Shown: positions 50,001 through 61,945, numbered from the stretch's first letter. The stretch is 64,000 nucleotides of DNA from Chamaea fasciata (GCA_029207755.1 JARCOQ010000002.1:81152317-81216316); one strand, 5' to 3'. The notes: generated by a model not told the origin, from the letters alone. Numbers and translations: made by a program.

Positions 50001-50678
50001 TTTCTTGTCTGCTTCTGAACATAATCCGGGGCAGAACATGTATTTTCCATGGTCTCAAGGCTCTTCTTCATGTCAGATGCTCAACTTGGGCTTAATTCCT
50101 CATCCTGACTAGACAGATCAGTGGCACAGGCCTGCCACTACCATGTTATTGTCCATAATGCAGGTTGGCCTGGACCAAATATTATTCTCCAAAACAGTGA
50201 TGAGGCACCAGTTAGGATGGCCTGACCAAGGCTAAGGGCACAGCTTTTACATGACCAGACTATTTTAAGAAATGAGAACTTTTGCTGTACTCATGAGGAA
50301 CAGCTGGTGATGGTTGGCAATATAATTTAAAGAACTGGAACTGGGAATCACTTCTGTTCAGTGTAGGCAGCAGAATGCAAGAAATGGTCTGTGCCGAGTC
50401 CTGGGAACTTCTTTTTTCTACTGACCAAGTAAAACTTCCACAGTCCATTTTCTGGATGAGAAAGAAGAGGTCTGTGTGTAAGGCACAGTCATGTCGGTGA
50501 CTGTGTGCAGGTGTGTTGGCTTGGGGCGGTCTGTAGGTACAAATTCTGCAACACTGTCACAAATTCTTGTTCTCTAGCCTTCCCATCCACTTTTGGGATC
50601 TCTAAAAACATTCCTCAGCATTGTTAAAGGTGAAGGAATAATAAGAGTGAGGGCAGAAGAGAGCCATCCTAAGCATTA

Positions 50679-50680
<2 letters not shown>
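47091..50680. other. AT-rich intergenic DNA
   Basis: Unique sequence without recognised genes or repeats. Open stretches of 60-99 codons occur on both strands and look like chance. The T at 49719 begins a 99-codon stretch of no recognised similarity. Confidence 0.45.

Positions 50681-50726
<46 letters not shown>
50681..50726. repeat. (TC)n microsatellite
   Basis: Twenty-three TC dinucleotides, followed by TA-rich and TG-rich sequence to about 50800. Confidence 0.95.
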
Positions 50727-50729
<3 letters not shown>

Positions 50730-52835
50730 ATTTATACATATATTTATATATATGTGGGCACACGCATACTTATATATATACACTCTATATGTGTGTGTAC
50801 ATTTACACACGCTCTAGCAGGTTTTGGCTACTCTGATTTAGAAATCTCCCTCCCTTCCATGCAATTCCTGGAGCTCACTCCATGTCACATGTTCAACAGA
50901 CAATCATGCAGTTGCAGAAGTCCAGAGCAGGGTCATGAGTGAGCCACAGTACATCCCTGCAGCCAAAACATGGGCCAAGGGTTCAGCACCCAGAATAAAC
51001 CCCAGAATTGTGTAAGTCAGACCAGAATTCATAAACAAAGACAACCCAGTACAAAGTACATAATTCTGAAAGCATTTTGCACTGAGAGCAAATGTAGGCA
51101 TGATTTTGAAAAAGGCTGAATTGGCTGTGTCTTCCAAAAACACAGGTGAGGAAGGCAGGCTATCCAAAACACATACAGCAGAATATTTCTCCCGCACCAT
51201 TACATATTATGACCCAGGTCTCATCCTAGTGGTAAAATATTTCTTTTTATCTCCCAGTCACTAAAAAAGTTAAATGTTTCAGTCTTAAAAAATTTAAATG
51301 TTATCTGTACTGCACATTAGATTGCTTTACTGAGTGTCTGCCAGGAATCTGTATGAGATCTGTATGCAACAGTTGTTCTGTTCATAGAGCTCTTCATCAC
51401 CAAGCATAAGAGTTTAGATAATTGATATAGAAAAAATTACTCTCAAGTTACCACATAATTCAGAGGGAAATGAAAAAAGTAAAACTGTGTTTTTTCCTTT
51501 ACTGTCTTTTATTTATTAACTTTGTTAATGTTGTTAATGCGATGTTAATGTGACCTCACTGCTCTACCCTGATCGCTGCTATTGCAGTGTGTCAGGCAGT
51601 CAACTCCCAGCACCTGCTGTGTTTCAGTTACAGACAGATGTAATCAGCAAAACTGGCTATCCTGTTTATTTCCCTTATCTTCATACAAGAGACCTGAACA
51701 ATGTAATACCTATCATCTTCATATTTACTTCTGCCTTGAAAAAAACCTTGAAACCTTGAAAAAAACCCCAAAGAAACCCCAAAACAACAAAACACAACAA
51801 AAAACCCACCAAAGAGAAAACAACGAAAAACCCAAATCCAAGATGTATGCAACTGTTTGGTATAATTATATGTGAACATGTTTACAGGGCAGACTGAAGG
51901 ACAGCAAAGAGGTATGTGAACTACCTTTAAACTGTATGTATAAATTCATTCCATTTTGGCAGCACACAGGTCTGACGTATAAAATCCACAACACACTACA
52001 AAAGAGGCCAACTCAAGAGAGAAGCTGTGGGAGACCAAGAAGGAAAAAAGCAACTACAAGCCTTTAGCTGACACTAGCTGTATTACACATCTATTTGCTG
52101 TCTTTTACTTGAATACACGTATTTATGCACCGACAGGAACTCCTATCCAACTGCCTTCGACCAGACAGTTATTGCATTAACTGCAGGTGTAAGATGTGCA
52201 GGCTAAAATCTCAGATTTCAGAGAACACATTGCCTCTCCTTGCTGCTGTTGCTGCCGTAGCAAAGTTTGCTGAGGGTGTAGTATATTAGCTGCAGGAGGA
52301 AGCTTCCATGTGCAAGAAGGTGGAAAAATCCTACCTCCTCCTTGGATCTGTAGTGTTTATGTTTGTAATGTCTACCATCACAAGAAAGAAGCCATTACTT
52401 TAGCACTCCCAAATCAACCCTGGGCAATCAGATGAAAGTGGTTAAATTACTAGAGCCTGTTTTCACTTTCACATTGGTACAGTTATATTTCACCTCAAAT
52501 GGGAAACCAGCTTTTCTGTTCCCTCAGATATGGCTAGATATTTATACACAGCACTTAGCTCTTTCCACTGCTCAGGAGACTGAACAACCTTGATGTTCAT
52601 GTTCATTGTAATTCAGTTTGGTTTATGCTTTGGGTTTTCTTGGTTTGCTTTGTTATTTTCCTCCAGTTTAATGTGTAGCTTTAAAAGTCATGCTGATAAA
52701 GAGAGTTACTTATACTAATATCTATTGTCCTGAAAAAAAAAATCCATTAAATTTAAAATGTATATGTCACCACTTGACACTTTAACCATTCACAAGACAC
52801 CTAAATTCAGAATGGGAAATTCAGTTCAGACCTGA
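50727..52835. other. Intergenic DNA, nothing recognised
   Basis: Contains an A/C-rich low-complexity tract (51734-51834) and no other feature that I can support. Confidence 0.45.
51734..51834. repeat. A/C-rich low-complexity tract
   Basis: Irregular AAAAC, AAACCCC and ACAAC units with no fixed period. Confidence 0.8.
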
Positions 52836-53295
52836 TTCACAGAACTGAGGCTGGATGGCACCTCCTTAGATCATCTAGTCAAACACTGTCCAGTTAAAGG
52901 GTCAGGTAGAGCAAGTTGTAGCTGATTGCATATTGAATGTCACCAAGGATGGAGATCCCACAACCCCTCTGAGCAACCTGCTCCCATGTTTCACCACCCT
53001 TACAGTAAGAATTTTCCTAGTTTTAAGCAAAAGCTTCTGTTCCATATTGTGCCTATTGCCTCTGGTCTTGTACCTCAGCTGCTGATGACAACTCTTCAAG
53101 CCTGGTATTTAAACCAGCTTTCAGTCCATTTCCCTGTCCATTCATCCACCCCATACTTCATTAGTCTACGAAAATATTACAGGAAAGTGTCAGAAGGCTT
53201 CCAAAAGCTGAGAAAAACAACATCTAGAGTTCTACTTTTCTCCATCAAGTTGGTCTTTTACTATAACAAAACACAAAATGCTAGACAAATTATAA
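52836..53295 (-). mobile_element. CR1 LINE fragment, antisense, with internal loss
   Basis: The plus strand shows antisense CR1 hallmarks: 'agaactgaggctggatggca', 'gatcatctagtcaaacactg', 'ggatggagatcccacaaccc', 'tgtttcaccacccttacag' and 'gcctctggtcttgtacctca'. From about 53150 it continues with segments that belong further upstream in the element ('acttcattagtctacgaaaa', 'gaaaaacaacatctagagtt'). The RT-coding stretch between them appears deleted. It lies about 2 kb beyond the likely LIG4 mRNA end and is not part of the gene. Confidence 0.85.
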
Positions 53296-55289
53296 AAATT
53301 TAAATTAGAACCACAAGGACCTCTATAAAAAAATGAAATAAAACAACCTTCTACCTGAATCTATTTCAAAAGGTTAATTTGAACTTCATAAAAAGCTGTA
53401 GAAATACCACAGTTAACTTATTTTAACCAGTACAACTGCATACAGAACCAGACTATGTAAATTCATTCTATTCTGGGAAAGACTGAGGATAAAAGAATGG
53501 AATATGCAACCCCTCACACCATACCCACTCATTTTGTGTGTAACAATCCTTTTTTTTTTTTTTTTTTTTTATTTCTGGCAACTTTAGTCCTGAAAAACGT
53601 ATTTTACTTTATGTATGACAGGGAGAAAAATGAACTCTGGTTTCATATCTTTACATAGTTCCTCTACCAAACATATTAACAGAAGAATCAATTTAAATAT
53701 ATTTTGTCACTAATCTAGGGATAATTATACATATTGAAACATTCTTATTACATTAGTTTTCAAATACAATCACATATGCTGTGAACATTAATGTCTGTGG
53801 TTTGAACTTAAATTCAACTCCCTTATATGTTCTCTCAAAATAATCTTCCCCAAAATTACAAAGAAAGACAAGTTACATCTGTTAAAAAATCCAAAGATAA
53901 TGCTAATTTTTTTCTAAAATAAAGTAATTCTGAGGTTGATGCCTTTCAATTTCCTTGCTTCTAGAAAGAAACATGAAGAAACATTATAATTATACCTACA
54001 AGCTCTTTCACTGTTAGATTTGTATAGTAAGTCAAACTTACAGAGAGTTCTCTCATTCTAACCCCTCACAGCAAAAAAAAGTACCGTAAAATTTTACAGA
54101 CCCATCTACTGTTTTGTGGTACAACAGCTGTTACCAGCTGGAGATGCTTTTTGCTCAGTTGAACTCTGTTAAAAGGCATTTCCCTAGTCACCTTCAAATT
54201 AACATTTTTAAATCATTTTATGACATTTTACAACTTCAAGTCCTTCTTTTGAAAGAATTCAAGCTACAATTACATATATATTGGAAAGATTAAATGGCTT
54301 TTGACTGTATTTTAACAGAAAGAGTGACACAAAGTATTACAAAAACCCCGTAAGCAAACTACAGAGCTTTTTAAAATTTCTCACAAGATCACTGAGCTGC
54401 CATAAACAGAACAGTACATCTTGCCTGTTATTTATTACAGCTGACGGATTTTGACTGATTTCACCTGAACAAGTGGATCTTCTGCTTTTAAAGAATATTA
54501 ATAGAGACTCTTAAAACATACAGATGTAGTCTTTCAGAAAAGAGTAACTGGAAACTGAGCAACAGGAACCACACAGTTTTTAAGTGTTTCATCAAACAGT
54601 TGTGCTACAGTAAAAAAGTGACAAACTCCACAGTTTTTAAATTTGGTTCTGGGAAGGAGTTCACATCCAAACTAAAGACCAGATGAATATCAGGGGGACA
54701 AAAGAAAGGTGAGGATTTCCGTAGGAGAAAGAAGCGAGGCTCTCCTTTGTTCATTCAAATCCCTGCTGGGTCAAGGGGTGTAAGTGGGCCGCTACACGAG
54801 GGAAACTGTGCTGAGGGAACAGCAAGGCAGTGTCCTCACCAACAAAAAGCACAGTCCCACCAAACCGGCCCCACTCAAAAAATAGAGCAAAACAGGCCTG
54901 GTGACAGGAAATTTGTGGACAGTGGCTATTACTACCAGTATTTTACTTATGGAGTATATTTCAAATAATAAGGGAGCTGCTAACCTACTAAGAGATATCA
55001 ATACAATTCCAACTAACCAATACTGCAATAAACATTTCACATAACAATTCCTAATTCTTTTTACAGGAACTTTTGCATGAACATGACCACAGAAAGAACT
55101 GAAGAAAGAGGTTAGGTAAAAATTGACTCTGTGTGATCTGCCCAACATCATTTCTGTTTCATACCAATGTTGATATAACAAGAAACAAAGCCTCAACCTT
55201 TCTCCCCTCAAAGTTAATTCATGAATTATCTAACAGTAGAAATTAAGTTTTGTGCTTTTCAAAAGTGACTGTCTTTTAAAAATAAATAT
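53296..55289. other. AT-rich DNA downstream of LIG4
   Basis: Unique AT-rich sequence with a 21-base T run (53550-53570). It may hold extra 3' untranslated sequence of LIG4 if a distal polyadenylation site is used. A 139-codon minus-strand open stretch (55211-54792) has no recognised similarity and sits where 3' UTR or intergenic DNA is expected. Confidence 0.45.
53550..53570. repeat. poly(T) run, 21 bases
   Basis: Read on the minus strand it is 'aaat' followed by 21 A. No retroposed body was recognised beside it. Confidence 0.9.
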
Positions 55290-55311
55290 CAGGCAGACTT
55301 TAAAATTAGAT

Positions 55312-55317
55312 TTTATT
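55312..55317 (-). terminator. LIG4: Candidate distal polyadenylation signal of LIG4
   Basis: AATAAA on the minus strand about 816 bases after the stop codon, in AT-rich surroundings. Cleavage would be expected 10-30 bases further on. Confidence 0.45.
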
Positions 55318-55859
55318 TAGTAGTTATAAAAATATACATTGGACTGGATATTTGGAAATTAATCCTACAATCATTTAAGAAGCATTTTTAAAAGATAAAC
55401 TGATGGTTAATTTTAAAAGCCTAGTCCTGTCACAATTCACAGGTAAACTGTAATGAGCACAGAAGTTATTACAATTTTTAAATAACTGATTTGTATTTCA
55501 TACATATATAGATCATTATTAATTCATTATCACCTCAATGAAAAGTTTAGGTTCATTTGTACAAAGGCTGTTTACACAAAGAAAAATAATCAAAGTGCTT
55601 CCGAGGCTGTGTGGTGCTTAATGCTAAAACCAAAGTAAGCAAATTAAAACAGTCCAGATGAAGTTTATAAATTACTATATTTGCTAGCATATAGAATACA
55701 TACAAAACAAGTCAACAAAAACATGAATGTGATTTCAAATTGATGGTTAAAAAAGATAAACAGCAGAATCTCCATAAAATAGTAAAGTATTGTCTCCACT
55801 TTGAACAATGGAGGCAAGCATTATTAAAGTTAGAAAAAGCTAGCCAGTTTTAAACATAA

Positions 55860-55865
55860 TTTATT
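55860..55865 (-). terminator. LIG4: Candidate proximal polyadenylation signal of LIG4
   Basis: AATAAA on the minus strand about 270 bases after the stop codon. Its use would give a short 3' UTR. Confidence 0.35.
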
Positions 55866-56132
55866 TATATAAAATTCTAGATCTCTTCTGAGACCTGTTT
55901 GTGGATTAAAAGGCTTAAATTATTTATCTTGTGGTGGTTTTTTCTCTCCAACATAGCTTAGCATCCTCTTGCTTCCGTAACAATAAAATTAAAAGCCTTC
56001 CTCTGATTACAGCAACTCAGTGTTATTCTTCAGCCAGAGCCAGCTTTAAAAAGAAATGAAAAGCACAGAAAAATTTAGGACCTCACAAAATCTGAGTCAA
56101 ATCATGCCTTTGCTCCAATCTTAAAAACTGCT

Positions 56133-58871
56133 TTAAACTAAGTACTGATTTTCATTCTTTGTGACTCCTTCCTCCACTGAGTGTGTTACCCACAGCTCAG
56201 ATACAATTTTAAATTTTTTCCCAAATGTTCTTCTGAGTGCTTTCATCTCCTCTACCCGCGAATAATCTTCTCCTACAACAACATGGGAGACACCCTCTTC
56301 AAGGTGAGAAACTACATTTGCACCATAAAAACGGAGCTCCAAAGCTCTAATTGATAGTGTAGTTCCAGGGATTTTGCTTTCAGGGTCACTGACAACAGCG
56401 TAACAGTCCACATAAATAGTGCTTCCTCTGAATATACCGAGCTGACACCTGTTGCACCAGTAACGTTCTTCTAGCTCTGCAATCACATCCACAGGCATTG
56501 CCTTGTTGTCTTTCATTCTTGAGAACACTTCCTTGAGCTGTGCAACGTCTGTGTTTGCTGTGAAACTGTCTCCATAACAATCATACTCACGAGCAAAATG
56601 TTCTTTTGTGTCAGGACACATGTGAATCATAAAGGCTGGTTGCCAAGGCACCAGCATTTTGGTTTGAAAACACTGAAGAAGCCACTCTGCCCTCACCACA
56701 TCATATTTGTTGGAAGCAATGATGTTTTTCACTCTGACATTCTCAGCTCCTACAATGACACAGTAAGTCTCCGGCCCCGGGTTCTGTACCACACTGCCAC
56801 CACATTGGGCTATTTTGCTTTCCAGCTCAGACTTTGTGAATTTTCCCATTCCTGTCATAACACAAAACTCAACGTCTTCAAATACATTTGAAACCTTGCT
56901 AACACTAGAAAGATCAGGAGCTTTAAATTGCTCCGCTATTCCAATTACCTTCCTCACCTTTGAAAGAGTTTTCCTTTTCTTCTCATGTGGCTCATCATAC
57001 TCATCTACATGAAGGTGCTTAGATGCCAGCTTTCCTTGTGCTTTGCTTCTGAGGTCTTCTAACATGTCTGAAGTCATGCACTCATACCATTCTTTGTCTT
57101 CCCTAATCTTCTCAATTCGGGGGAATCTCAAAGTACAGTCAGTTTTGTACATATCACTGTCAACAATCTCAGCTGCCTTGATCTGAACTATGACAGAGTT
57201 GCAAGGTTCAATATACATTTCAGGTTTTTCAGTTCCACACAAAATGTTACCAGGAGGGTCCTTCCTATGGTAGGGTTTCCAGTGTTTAGCCAGTTTCAAA
57301 CCTAGATCATATAACTCCTTCATAGTATAGCCAGAGCCAACACGACAAATGGAGTGGAAAATGGTCGGTTTTTCATTTGGAGGGGGCGTCTCTGCAACAG
57401 CACATAGAAAATGAGACATCATTCCACCACGAGACCCCTTCCCCCAGTAACCACCAACAATTAAAAGGTCCAGTTCATCCATCAGTCCACTGACATATTC
57501 TGGCTTGATTTTTAACCAGCCTTCCCCACGTTTGTCAGGCTTGTAGGTGGATATGGGATCTTTCACCATAATTCCTTCCTCTCTGTTATCTATTGCTTCA
57601 TTTAAAGCATCAATTACTTCTTTTCTTGTTCTGGCATTTCTCTTCTGGACAACATGTATCCTGCCCTTTACTGGGGTAAAAACACTACTTAAGATTTCAT
57701 ATCTTTTGCTTAGTACTTCATGCCCCAACTTCTGATCATTAACCATCAATACATCAAATACACAGAAGCAGGTCTGCAGATCAGATTCTTCCACCATTCT
57801 TTTTATGTCAAATTTGTTTCCTTTTTGCATAAAAGTTTGTGCCTCAGGATTGTAAGCCATCATTTCACCATCAAGAATGCAATTTTGTATATTGCTCTTA
57901 AATACATTATGAATAAATGGCGTTAATGAGCCTTCAAGGGGTGAAGCACCAAACTGCTGAGTATAGTCAAACCCATTTCGGGAAAAATACTTGTACACAT
58001 CCCCATCTTTGTGCATCTGCATACGTTCACCATCCAACTTAGTTTCTATGTAGAATGTCTGATTATTCATTTGTTTCTCAATTTGCTGAACATCTGCAAT
58101 AGCAGCAAGCATTGGTTTAAAGGCAGAAAACAACATGATAGAAACATCACTAAGTGAGACAGAGGGATCATGCAGTTGTCTGCAAACTTTTTCCAAATCA
58201 GTAGTAACATTGTGCAATTCAGCAGCATCAGGATGAAAAATGGAAAATATAGTTTGTTGACTAACACCAAGCCTTAGATCCTTTATAATCATTCGGATAA
58301 GCCATTTTTGTTCCAATGCTGTGCTCTGGGTAATTAACCGAAGAAGACTTTTCTTTAACTGACCCTTGTTTTTAGCAGCATTATTATTAGCTATCACATC
58401 TAAATGTTCATTGACTTGTTCTATTGTCAGTCTGCCTTGTTTTGGGCTCCTAGGTTTTAGCACAAAGTATGCGATCATTGCAAAATCTCCAGCATCTCCA
58501 CGTGAGCCTGTAGGCGTTCTGTAATTTAAAAGCTTTGCAGCATCTTTTCCATCTTTTGGTAGATTAAGCAGTTCAATATAGAGCTTCGCAAGCATAGTTT
58601 CCTTAATTCCATATGCCATCCTTTCTCTTTCCAACTGTGGGAGAATAAGTCGCATAGCTGGGTAAAAGGAATCTGTGACATCTTTCTCTTTTTGATGAAG
58701 CGCATCATGGAATTTCCTCCAGGAATCCAGAAAATTCTTGAAATATTGGGCTTTCTCTGGACGAGATTTGGCCTTCTGTATTCGCTCCAGAGTAGAACAC
58801 AGATCTGCAAAAGGCACGTGAGAGGCCACCGTTCTTTTAGGCGGAGGCTGCGAAACAGGTGCAGAAGCCAT
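56133..58871 (-). CDS. LIG4: DNA ligase IV
   Basis: ATP-dependent DNA ligase that seals double-strand breaks in nuclear non-homologous end joining and V(D)J recombination, in complex with XRCC4 and XLF. The product is 912 aa; human LIG4 is 911. Residues 1-240 form the DNA-binding domain ('[17 protein letters not shown]' near 16-32). The catalytic core has motif I KLDGER with the adenylated lysine K278, motif [11 protein letters not shown] (333-340), motif IV EGIMVK (432-437), motif V WLKIKPEY (452-459) and motif [14 protein letters not shown] (582-593). A KKRK nuclear signal lies at 631-634. BRCT1 spans about 660-748 (W730) and BRCT2 about 813-912 (W894). The XRCC4-binding linker keeps [13 protein letters not shown] (757-769). 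The coding sequence is a single exon, as in other vertebrates. The start is the ATG at 58871. The frame is open further upstream, but those codons read an intron acceptor ('gttttgttcccag'). No key residue is missing, so the gene looks intact. Confidence 0.98.
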   Translation of the reverse strand: MASAPVSQPPPKRTVASHVPFADLCSTLERIQKAKSRPEKAQYFKNFLDSWRKFHDALHQKEKDVTDSFYPAMRLILPQLERERMAYGIKETMLAKLYIELLNLPKDGKDAAKLLNYRTPTGSRGDAGDFAMIAYFVLKPRSPKQGRLTIEQVNEHLDVIANNNAAKNKGQLKKSLLRLITQSTALEQKWLIRMIIKDLRLGVSQQTIFSIFHPDAAELHNVTTDLEKVCRQLHDPSVSLSDVSIMLFSAFKPMLAAIADVQQIEKQMNNQTFYIETKLDGERMQMHKDGDVYKYFSRNGFDYTQQFGASPLEGSLTPFIHNVFKSNIQNCILDGEMMAYNPEAQTFMQKGNKFDIKRMVEESDLQTCFCVFDVLMVNDQKLGHEVLSKRYEILSSVFTPVKGRIHVVQKRNARTRKEVIDALNEAIDNREEGIMVKDPISTYKPDKRGEGWLKIKPEYVSGLMDELDLLIVGGYWGKGSRGGMMSHFLCAVAETPPPNEKPTIFHSICRVGSGYTMKELYDLGLKLAKHWKPYHRKDPPGNILCGTEKPEMYIEPCNSVIVQIKAAEIVDSDMYKTDCTLRFPRIEKIREDKEWYECMTSDMLEDLRSKAQGKLASKHLHVDEYDEPHEKKRKTLSKVRKVIGIAEQFKAPDLSSVSKVSNVFEDVEFCVMTGMGKFTKSELESKIAQCGGSVVQNPGPETYCVIVGAENVRVKNIIASNKYDVVRAEWLLQCFQTKMLVPWQPAFMIHMCPDTKEHFAREYDCYGDSFTANTDVAQLKEVFSRMKDNKAMPVDVIAELEERYWCNRCQLGIFRGSTIYVDCYAVVSDPESKIPGTTLSIRALELRFYGANVVSHLEEGVSHVVVGEDYSRVEEMKALRRTFGKKFKIVSELWVTHSVEEGVTKNENQYLV

Positions 58872-58885
58872 CGGTCTGTTTTTCA

Positions 58886-59414
58886 CTGGGAACAAAACAA
58901 AAAAAAAATATATAAACAAAACGCTAGCACGTTATTCTGTCTAGAAAAACCACCATCTCTTATTAGGATTTATGTTTTTTCCCATTTTTCTACCAAAGAT
59001 CTAACCACTATCTCAAAGGTCGCCAGCTGATTATTCAGTTAAGCGCCCAAGTCAGCAGCGAGACAGAAGCACTGCCGTCACCGAGGCAAAGAACCGCACG
59101 GCAGAAGGCACCGCGCTCCCCTCCCGCTGCTGCCCAGGCGGGAGCTTTCAGTACTCGGAGACTGACTTCCTCCTCCACCTTCCCCGAGAACGCAGCCTGC
59201 CCCAGACACCCCCCGCCTCGGCCCTTGTCCCCGGGCTGCTCCGTGCCGGCGGAGGGAGCGGTGTCCAACGGGGCCGGACAGGGGCCGCCCTGGCGCACCC
59301 CACGTTCCCCGGCACGGCGCTGCCACGGCCACAGCGCCCGCCGGGCACCGCCCGCTCCGCACGGGACGGAACAGCCGCGAGGATGGAGGAGCGGCCACCC
59401 CAGGGGACACTCAC
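58886..59414 (-). other. LIG4: LIG4 5' intron (splice sites visible)
   Basis: On the minus strand the region just before the coding exon reads as a long T-rich tract and 'gttcccag', a good acceptor. The exon then opens with 14 untranslated bases before the ATG. A matching donor GTGAGT lies at 59414-59409. A second possible donor, CAG|GTAGCC, lies at 59430. With the first donor the intron is about 529 bases. It starts inside the CpG island, which fits a short noncoding first exon upstream. The acceptor is firm; the choice of donor is not. Confidence 0.7.
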
Positions 59415-59960
59415 GGGAAGCCGCGGCTACCTGCGGGGCCGGGCTGACACCGGCCCCCCACCGCCCCGGAAAAGGAGGGCCAGCCCGGTGACGCCGCGCT
59501 CCTCCCCCGGGCCGGGGAAAGGCGGGGAGAGAAGGGAGAACGGCTGGGCTGTGCCCTGGAAGCGGAACCGCGGCTGCGGTGACTTCCTGCCTCGGGAGGA
59601 AAGAGCGGTGGTTGAAGTTGCGCGTCGGGGTCTGCGCTGGCCCGAGGCACCGGCGGCGCCCGAGAGGATGCGGCGGGTGGGTCTGGCGGCGCCTCGGGCC
59701 GCGGCACGGGAGCGCGGCGGGGGCGGGCCCGGCCCTGAGGCCGCGCCGAGCCGGGGCGGCGGGGGCCGGCGGCCGGCGGGTTTGGGGTTCGGTTTGGGCT
59801 CTCGCCGGAGATAAACGCGGCTCTTTCCTGGGGCGGCGGCAGGCGGGACATTGTCCCGGGCGCTGTGCGGCTCCTGTGCCCGTACAGCGGGACGTGGCTG
59901 CCGAGGAGCTGCTCCCTTGACGGCGCCGAGAAAAGTTCCCGCAGGTGCCTTCCTGCGAAG
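59085..59960. promoter_or_regulatory. CpG island, probable LIG4/ABHD13 divergent promoter
   Basis: GC content and CpG density rise sharply here against an AT-rich background, as in a CpG-island promoter. It sits directly upstream of LIG4. In vertebrates LIG4 and ABHD13 are head-to-head neighbours transcribed apart from this interval. GC-box-like runs ('gggcggg', 'ggcgggg'), an ETS-like 'gacttcctgcc' and a 'ccgggcgctgtgcg' stretch are present. No TATA box is evident, as usual for housekeeping repair genes. Long open stretches on both strands, up to 251 codons on the minus strand at 60166-59411, reflect the low stop density of GC-rich DNA and are not called as genes. Confidence 0.85.
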
Positions 59961-60552
59961 CCCCGGGCGATCTTAAGCTTCTTGGCAGCGAGGTCTCGCT
60001 CCAGTGTTTGGTTTGTATCCGCTGCCGGATGGAACAATTCCTGCAAATGGGTGCACGTAGAAGGTGGGGCTGATGGTAACTGTGGTGTTCTTAATGGGCC
60101 AAGTGATTGTTTCGAAAAGGCTGAACTGGGTGTATTTCTTAAGTCAAAAAGGCAGGGATTTAACAAGCTTAATTACTCCTGAAATTACTGATTTAGGAGC
60201 TTATGGTCCTTAGAAATTTAAGGTTCCAAGTTAAGGTATAGCCAGCCTTGGTTTGTTATTGTTTGGGTTTGTTGTTTTGTTTTGTTTTGTTATTTTACTC
60301 ATTATCATCGTAATTCAAGACATTGAGTTCCGATGATACTTTGTACCGTTTGTCAGTTGGGAGGACAAGTGTCAGGCGAGTTAAGGGGAAGACGTTTTCA
60401 GTTCTCAGTATGTACAGCTGATGCAGAGCTGTGGATGTTGGCTGTTTGAAATAAGTAGGACAAGTGACTCGTTGATTTTAAAGTCAGAGCCATGAAATGT
60501 GTGACGCTTAAGCTATTCTTACTGTACTTTTCCCTTTGTTAGGAGTCTCTGC

Positions 60553-60710
60553 TGGGTTTTTTGTTTTGTTTTTTGGGGTGGGTTTTTTGGGTTTTTGTTT
60601 GTTTGTTTGTTTGTTTGTTTGTGTTGGTTTTTTGGTTGTTTTTTTTTTGTTTTGTTTTGTTTTGGGTTTTTTTGGTTTTTTTTTGGTTTCGTTTTTGAGT
60701 TTTTTGTGAG
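60553..60710. repeat. T/G-rich low-complexity tract with (GTTT)n
   Basis: Long irregular T and G runs, with a regular GTTT repeat at about 60597-60623. Confidence 0.9.
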
Positions 60711-61510
60711 TATCTGTAGGATTTTGGTACTAAGAAAGTGTATTCTTCTGGTCCTTGCTAAGCTTGTAGGTTTTCTTCCAGATCAATTTCCCCCTCTGAA
60801 ACTAACTTTTTTTAGTTGAGTACCTAATATTTCTATATTCAATATTTAATATGTCTTCTAAATAATTATGAGTCAATGTAATGCTTGTGCAAATCTTGTC
60901 TGTATCTGGAGGAGGTAGAGTCTAGGAAAAGGAAATGGAGACAAACAGATGTCGTTAGATATTTCGTAAGAACACAGAGAATTATTTGGTTTTGTCTGTT
61001 TGCTTTGAAATCCAAAGGATAGCAGTGTGTTAAGACTTAGATTTTTTTAAAATGCTCTTTAATGAGGAAGCAGCCATTAAAGACCTGATTGTGCTTCTTA
61101 GCACTACGTTACTTGTGCACTAAAAGTTAGTTATAAGGAGAGAATGTAGTATTTGTTTTTATGCATTATGCATATATGTGATGTTATTAGTAAAATTATA
61201 ATTACATATATATTATTATAATATTACAATATTGTCATGTACTGTGTGTTGTGTATATAGTCCAGGACATTTCATTGTGATTCTTGAACTTCATTATAAG
61301 ATGTTTTCAAGTTCATCAGATGTTTCAAACAAATGTGCGGATTGATAGGAGCATGAGATGCACAGTTTCATTAGTGAAGCAGTTATAACTTCTAGGGGGT
61401 TTGGCTCTTATCACTTCTTAATCTTTTTTCAAGTAACAAGATAAACAGTAAATTACATGTGTAATTCAAAACAATTTTACTCAAAATTCATAAATGGAAT
61501 TGTCTTTCAG

Positions 61511-61546
61511 GCAGAGATGAAGCCTGGGAAATCATCACGTCTACAG
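61511..61546 (+). other. Candidate 36-base exon, possibly 5' UTR of ABHD13
   Basis: The block is bounded by an acceptor 'ttgtctttcag' and a donor 'ctacag|gtaaac'. It contains an ATG (61517) that opens a frame reading MKPGKSSRLQ to the donor. That peptide does not match the ABHD13 N terminus, so if the exon is real it is probably untranslated or carries a short upstream frame. It lies on the strand and side where ABHD13 is expected. Chance pairing of splice-like sites is possible. Confidence 0.35.
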
Positions 61547-61873
61547 GTAAACTTTTTATGATATGATTAGTGTATGAAAATAGTACTGTTTAATATTAAA
61601 TGTGTAGACAAAGGCAAAACAACATAACCTGTGGCAGATACAAGAGTAATTTCAGCTGCCATTCAGAAGGAAGAAAATTTTTTTCCCTAGTACTTTAAAT
61701 ATACACTTGAATTTTTGTGAATTTTTTTTCAGTTGATAATGGTGTTAACCATTTGAAAATAGCATTAGGTTAAAGTAGAGTATTGTTAAAACGCCTTGAT
61801 CATAAAGAGGTTTTTTTTCTCAAAATTTTTATTGTTGGGAGTGATTTGTATTTTCAGTAGCTAATTTAATTTT

Positions 61874-61945
61874 GGGACTTGTAGCTCATCTGATAGAGCA
61901 CAGAGGTCTGCAATAGTTCCGAGGCTGTGGATTCATCAGTGGACA
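61874..61945 (+). pseudogene. tRNA-Ile-like relic (tRNA pseudogene or SINE head)
   Basis: 'gtagctcatctgatagagca' matches the D-arm and A-box of a tRNA ('tagctcagttggttagagc' type). 'ctgcaatag' stands where tRNA-Ile has its anticodon loop, and 'ccgaggctgtggattcat' matches the variable loop and T-arm. Similarity to tRNA-Ile is better than to other tRNAs I can recall. Several stem positions are broken, so it is not a working tRNA. No CR1 tail follows, unlike the SINE at 14681-14790. Confidence 0.4.

Larger units (their letters stand above)
55290..56132 (-). other. LIG4: Probable LIG4 3' untranslated region
   Basis: This AT-rich stretch follows the LIG4 stop codon. Two AATAAA signals lie on the minus strand, at 55865-55860 and 55317-55312. 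The distal one would give a 3' UTR of about 840 bases. Which site is used cannot be told from sequence alone. Confidence 0.5.

Noticed and set aside
54792..55211. 139-codon minus-strand open stretch downstream of LIG4
   Set aside because: No recognised domain; it sits in the expected 3' flank of LIG4 and is probably chance.
59411..60166. 251-codon open stretch on the minus strand upstream of LIG4, rich in Pro, Arg and Ala
   Set aside because: It lies in the CpG island, where stop codons are rare in every frame. Several other frames are open there too, it has no recognisable domain, and it overlaps the promoter and likely first exons.
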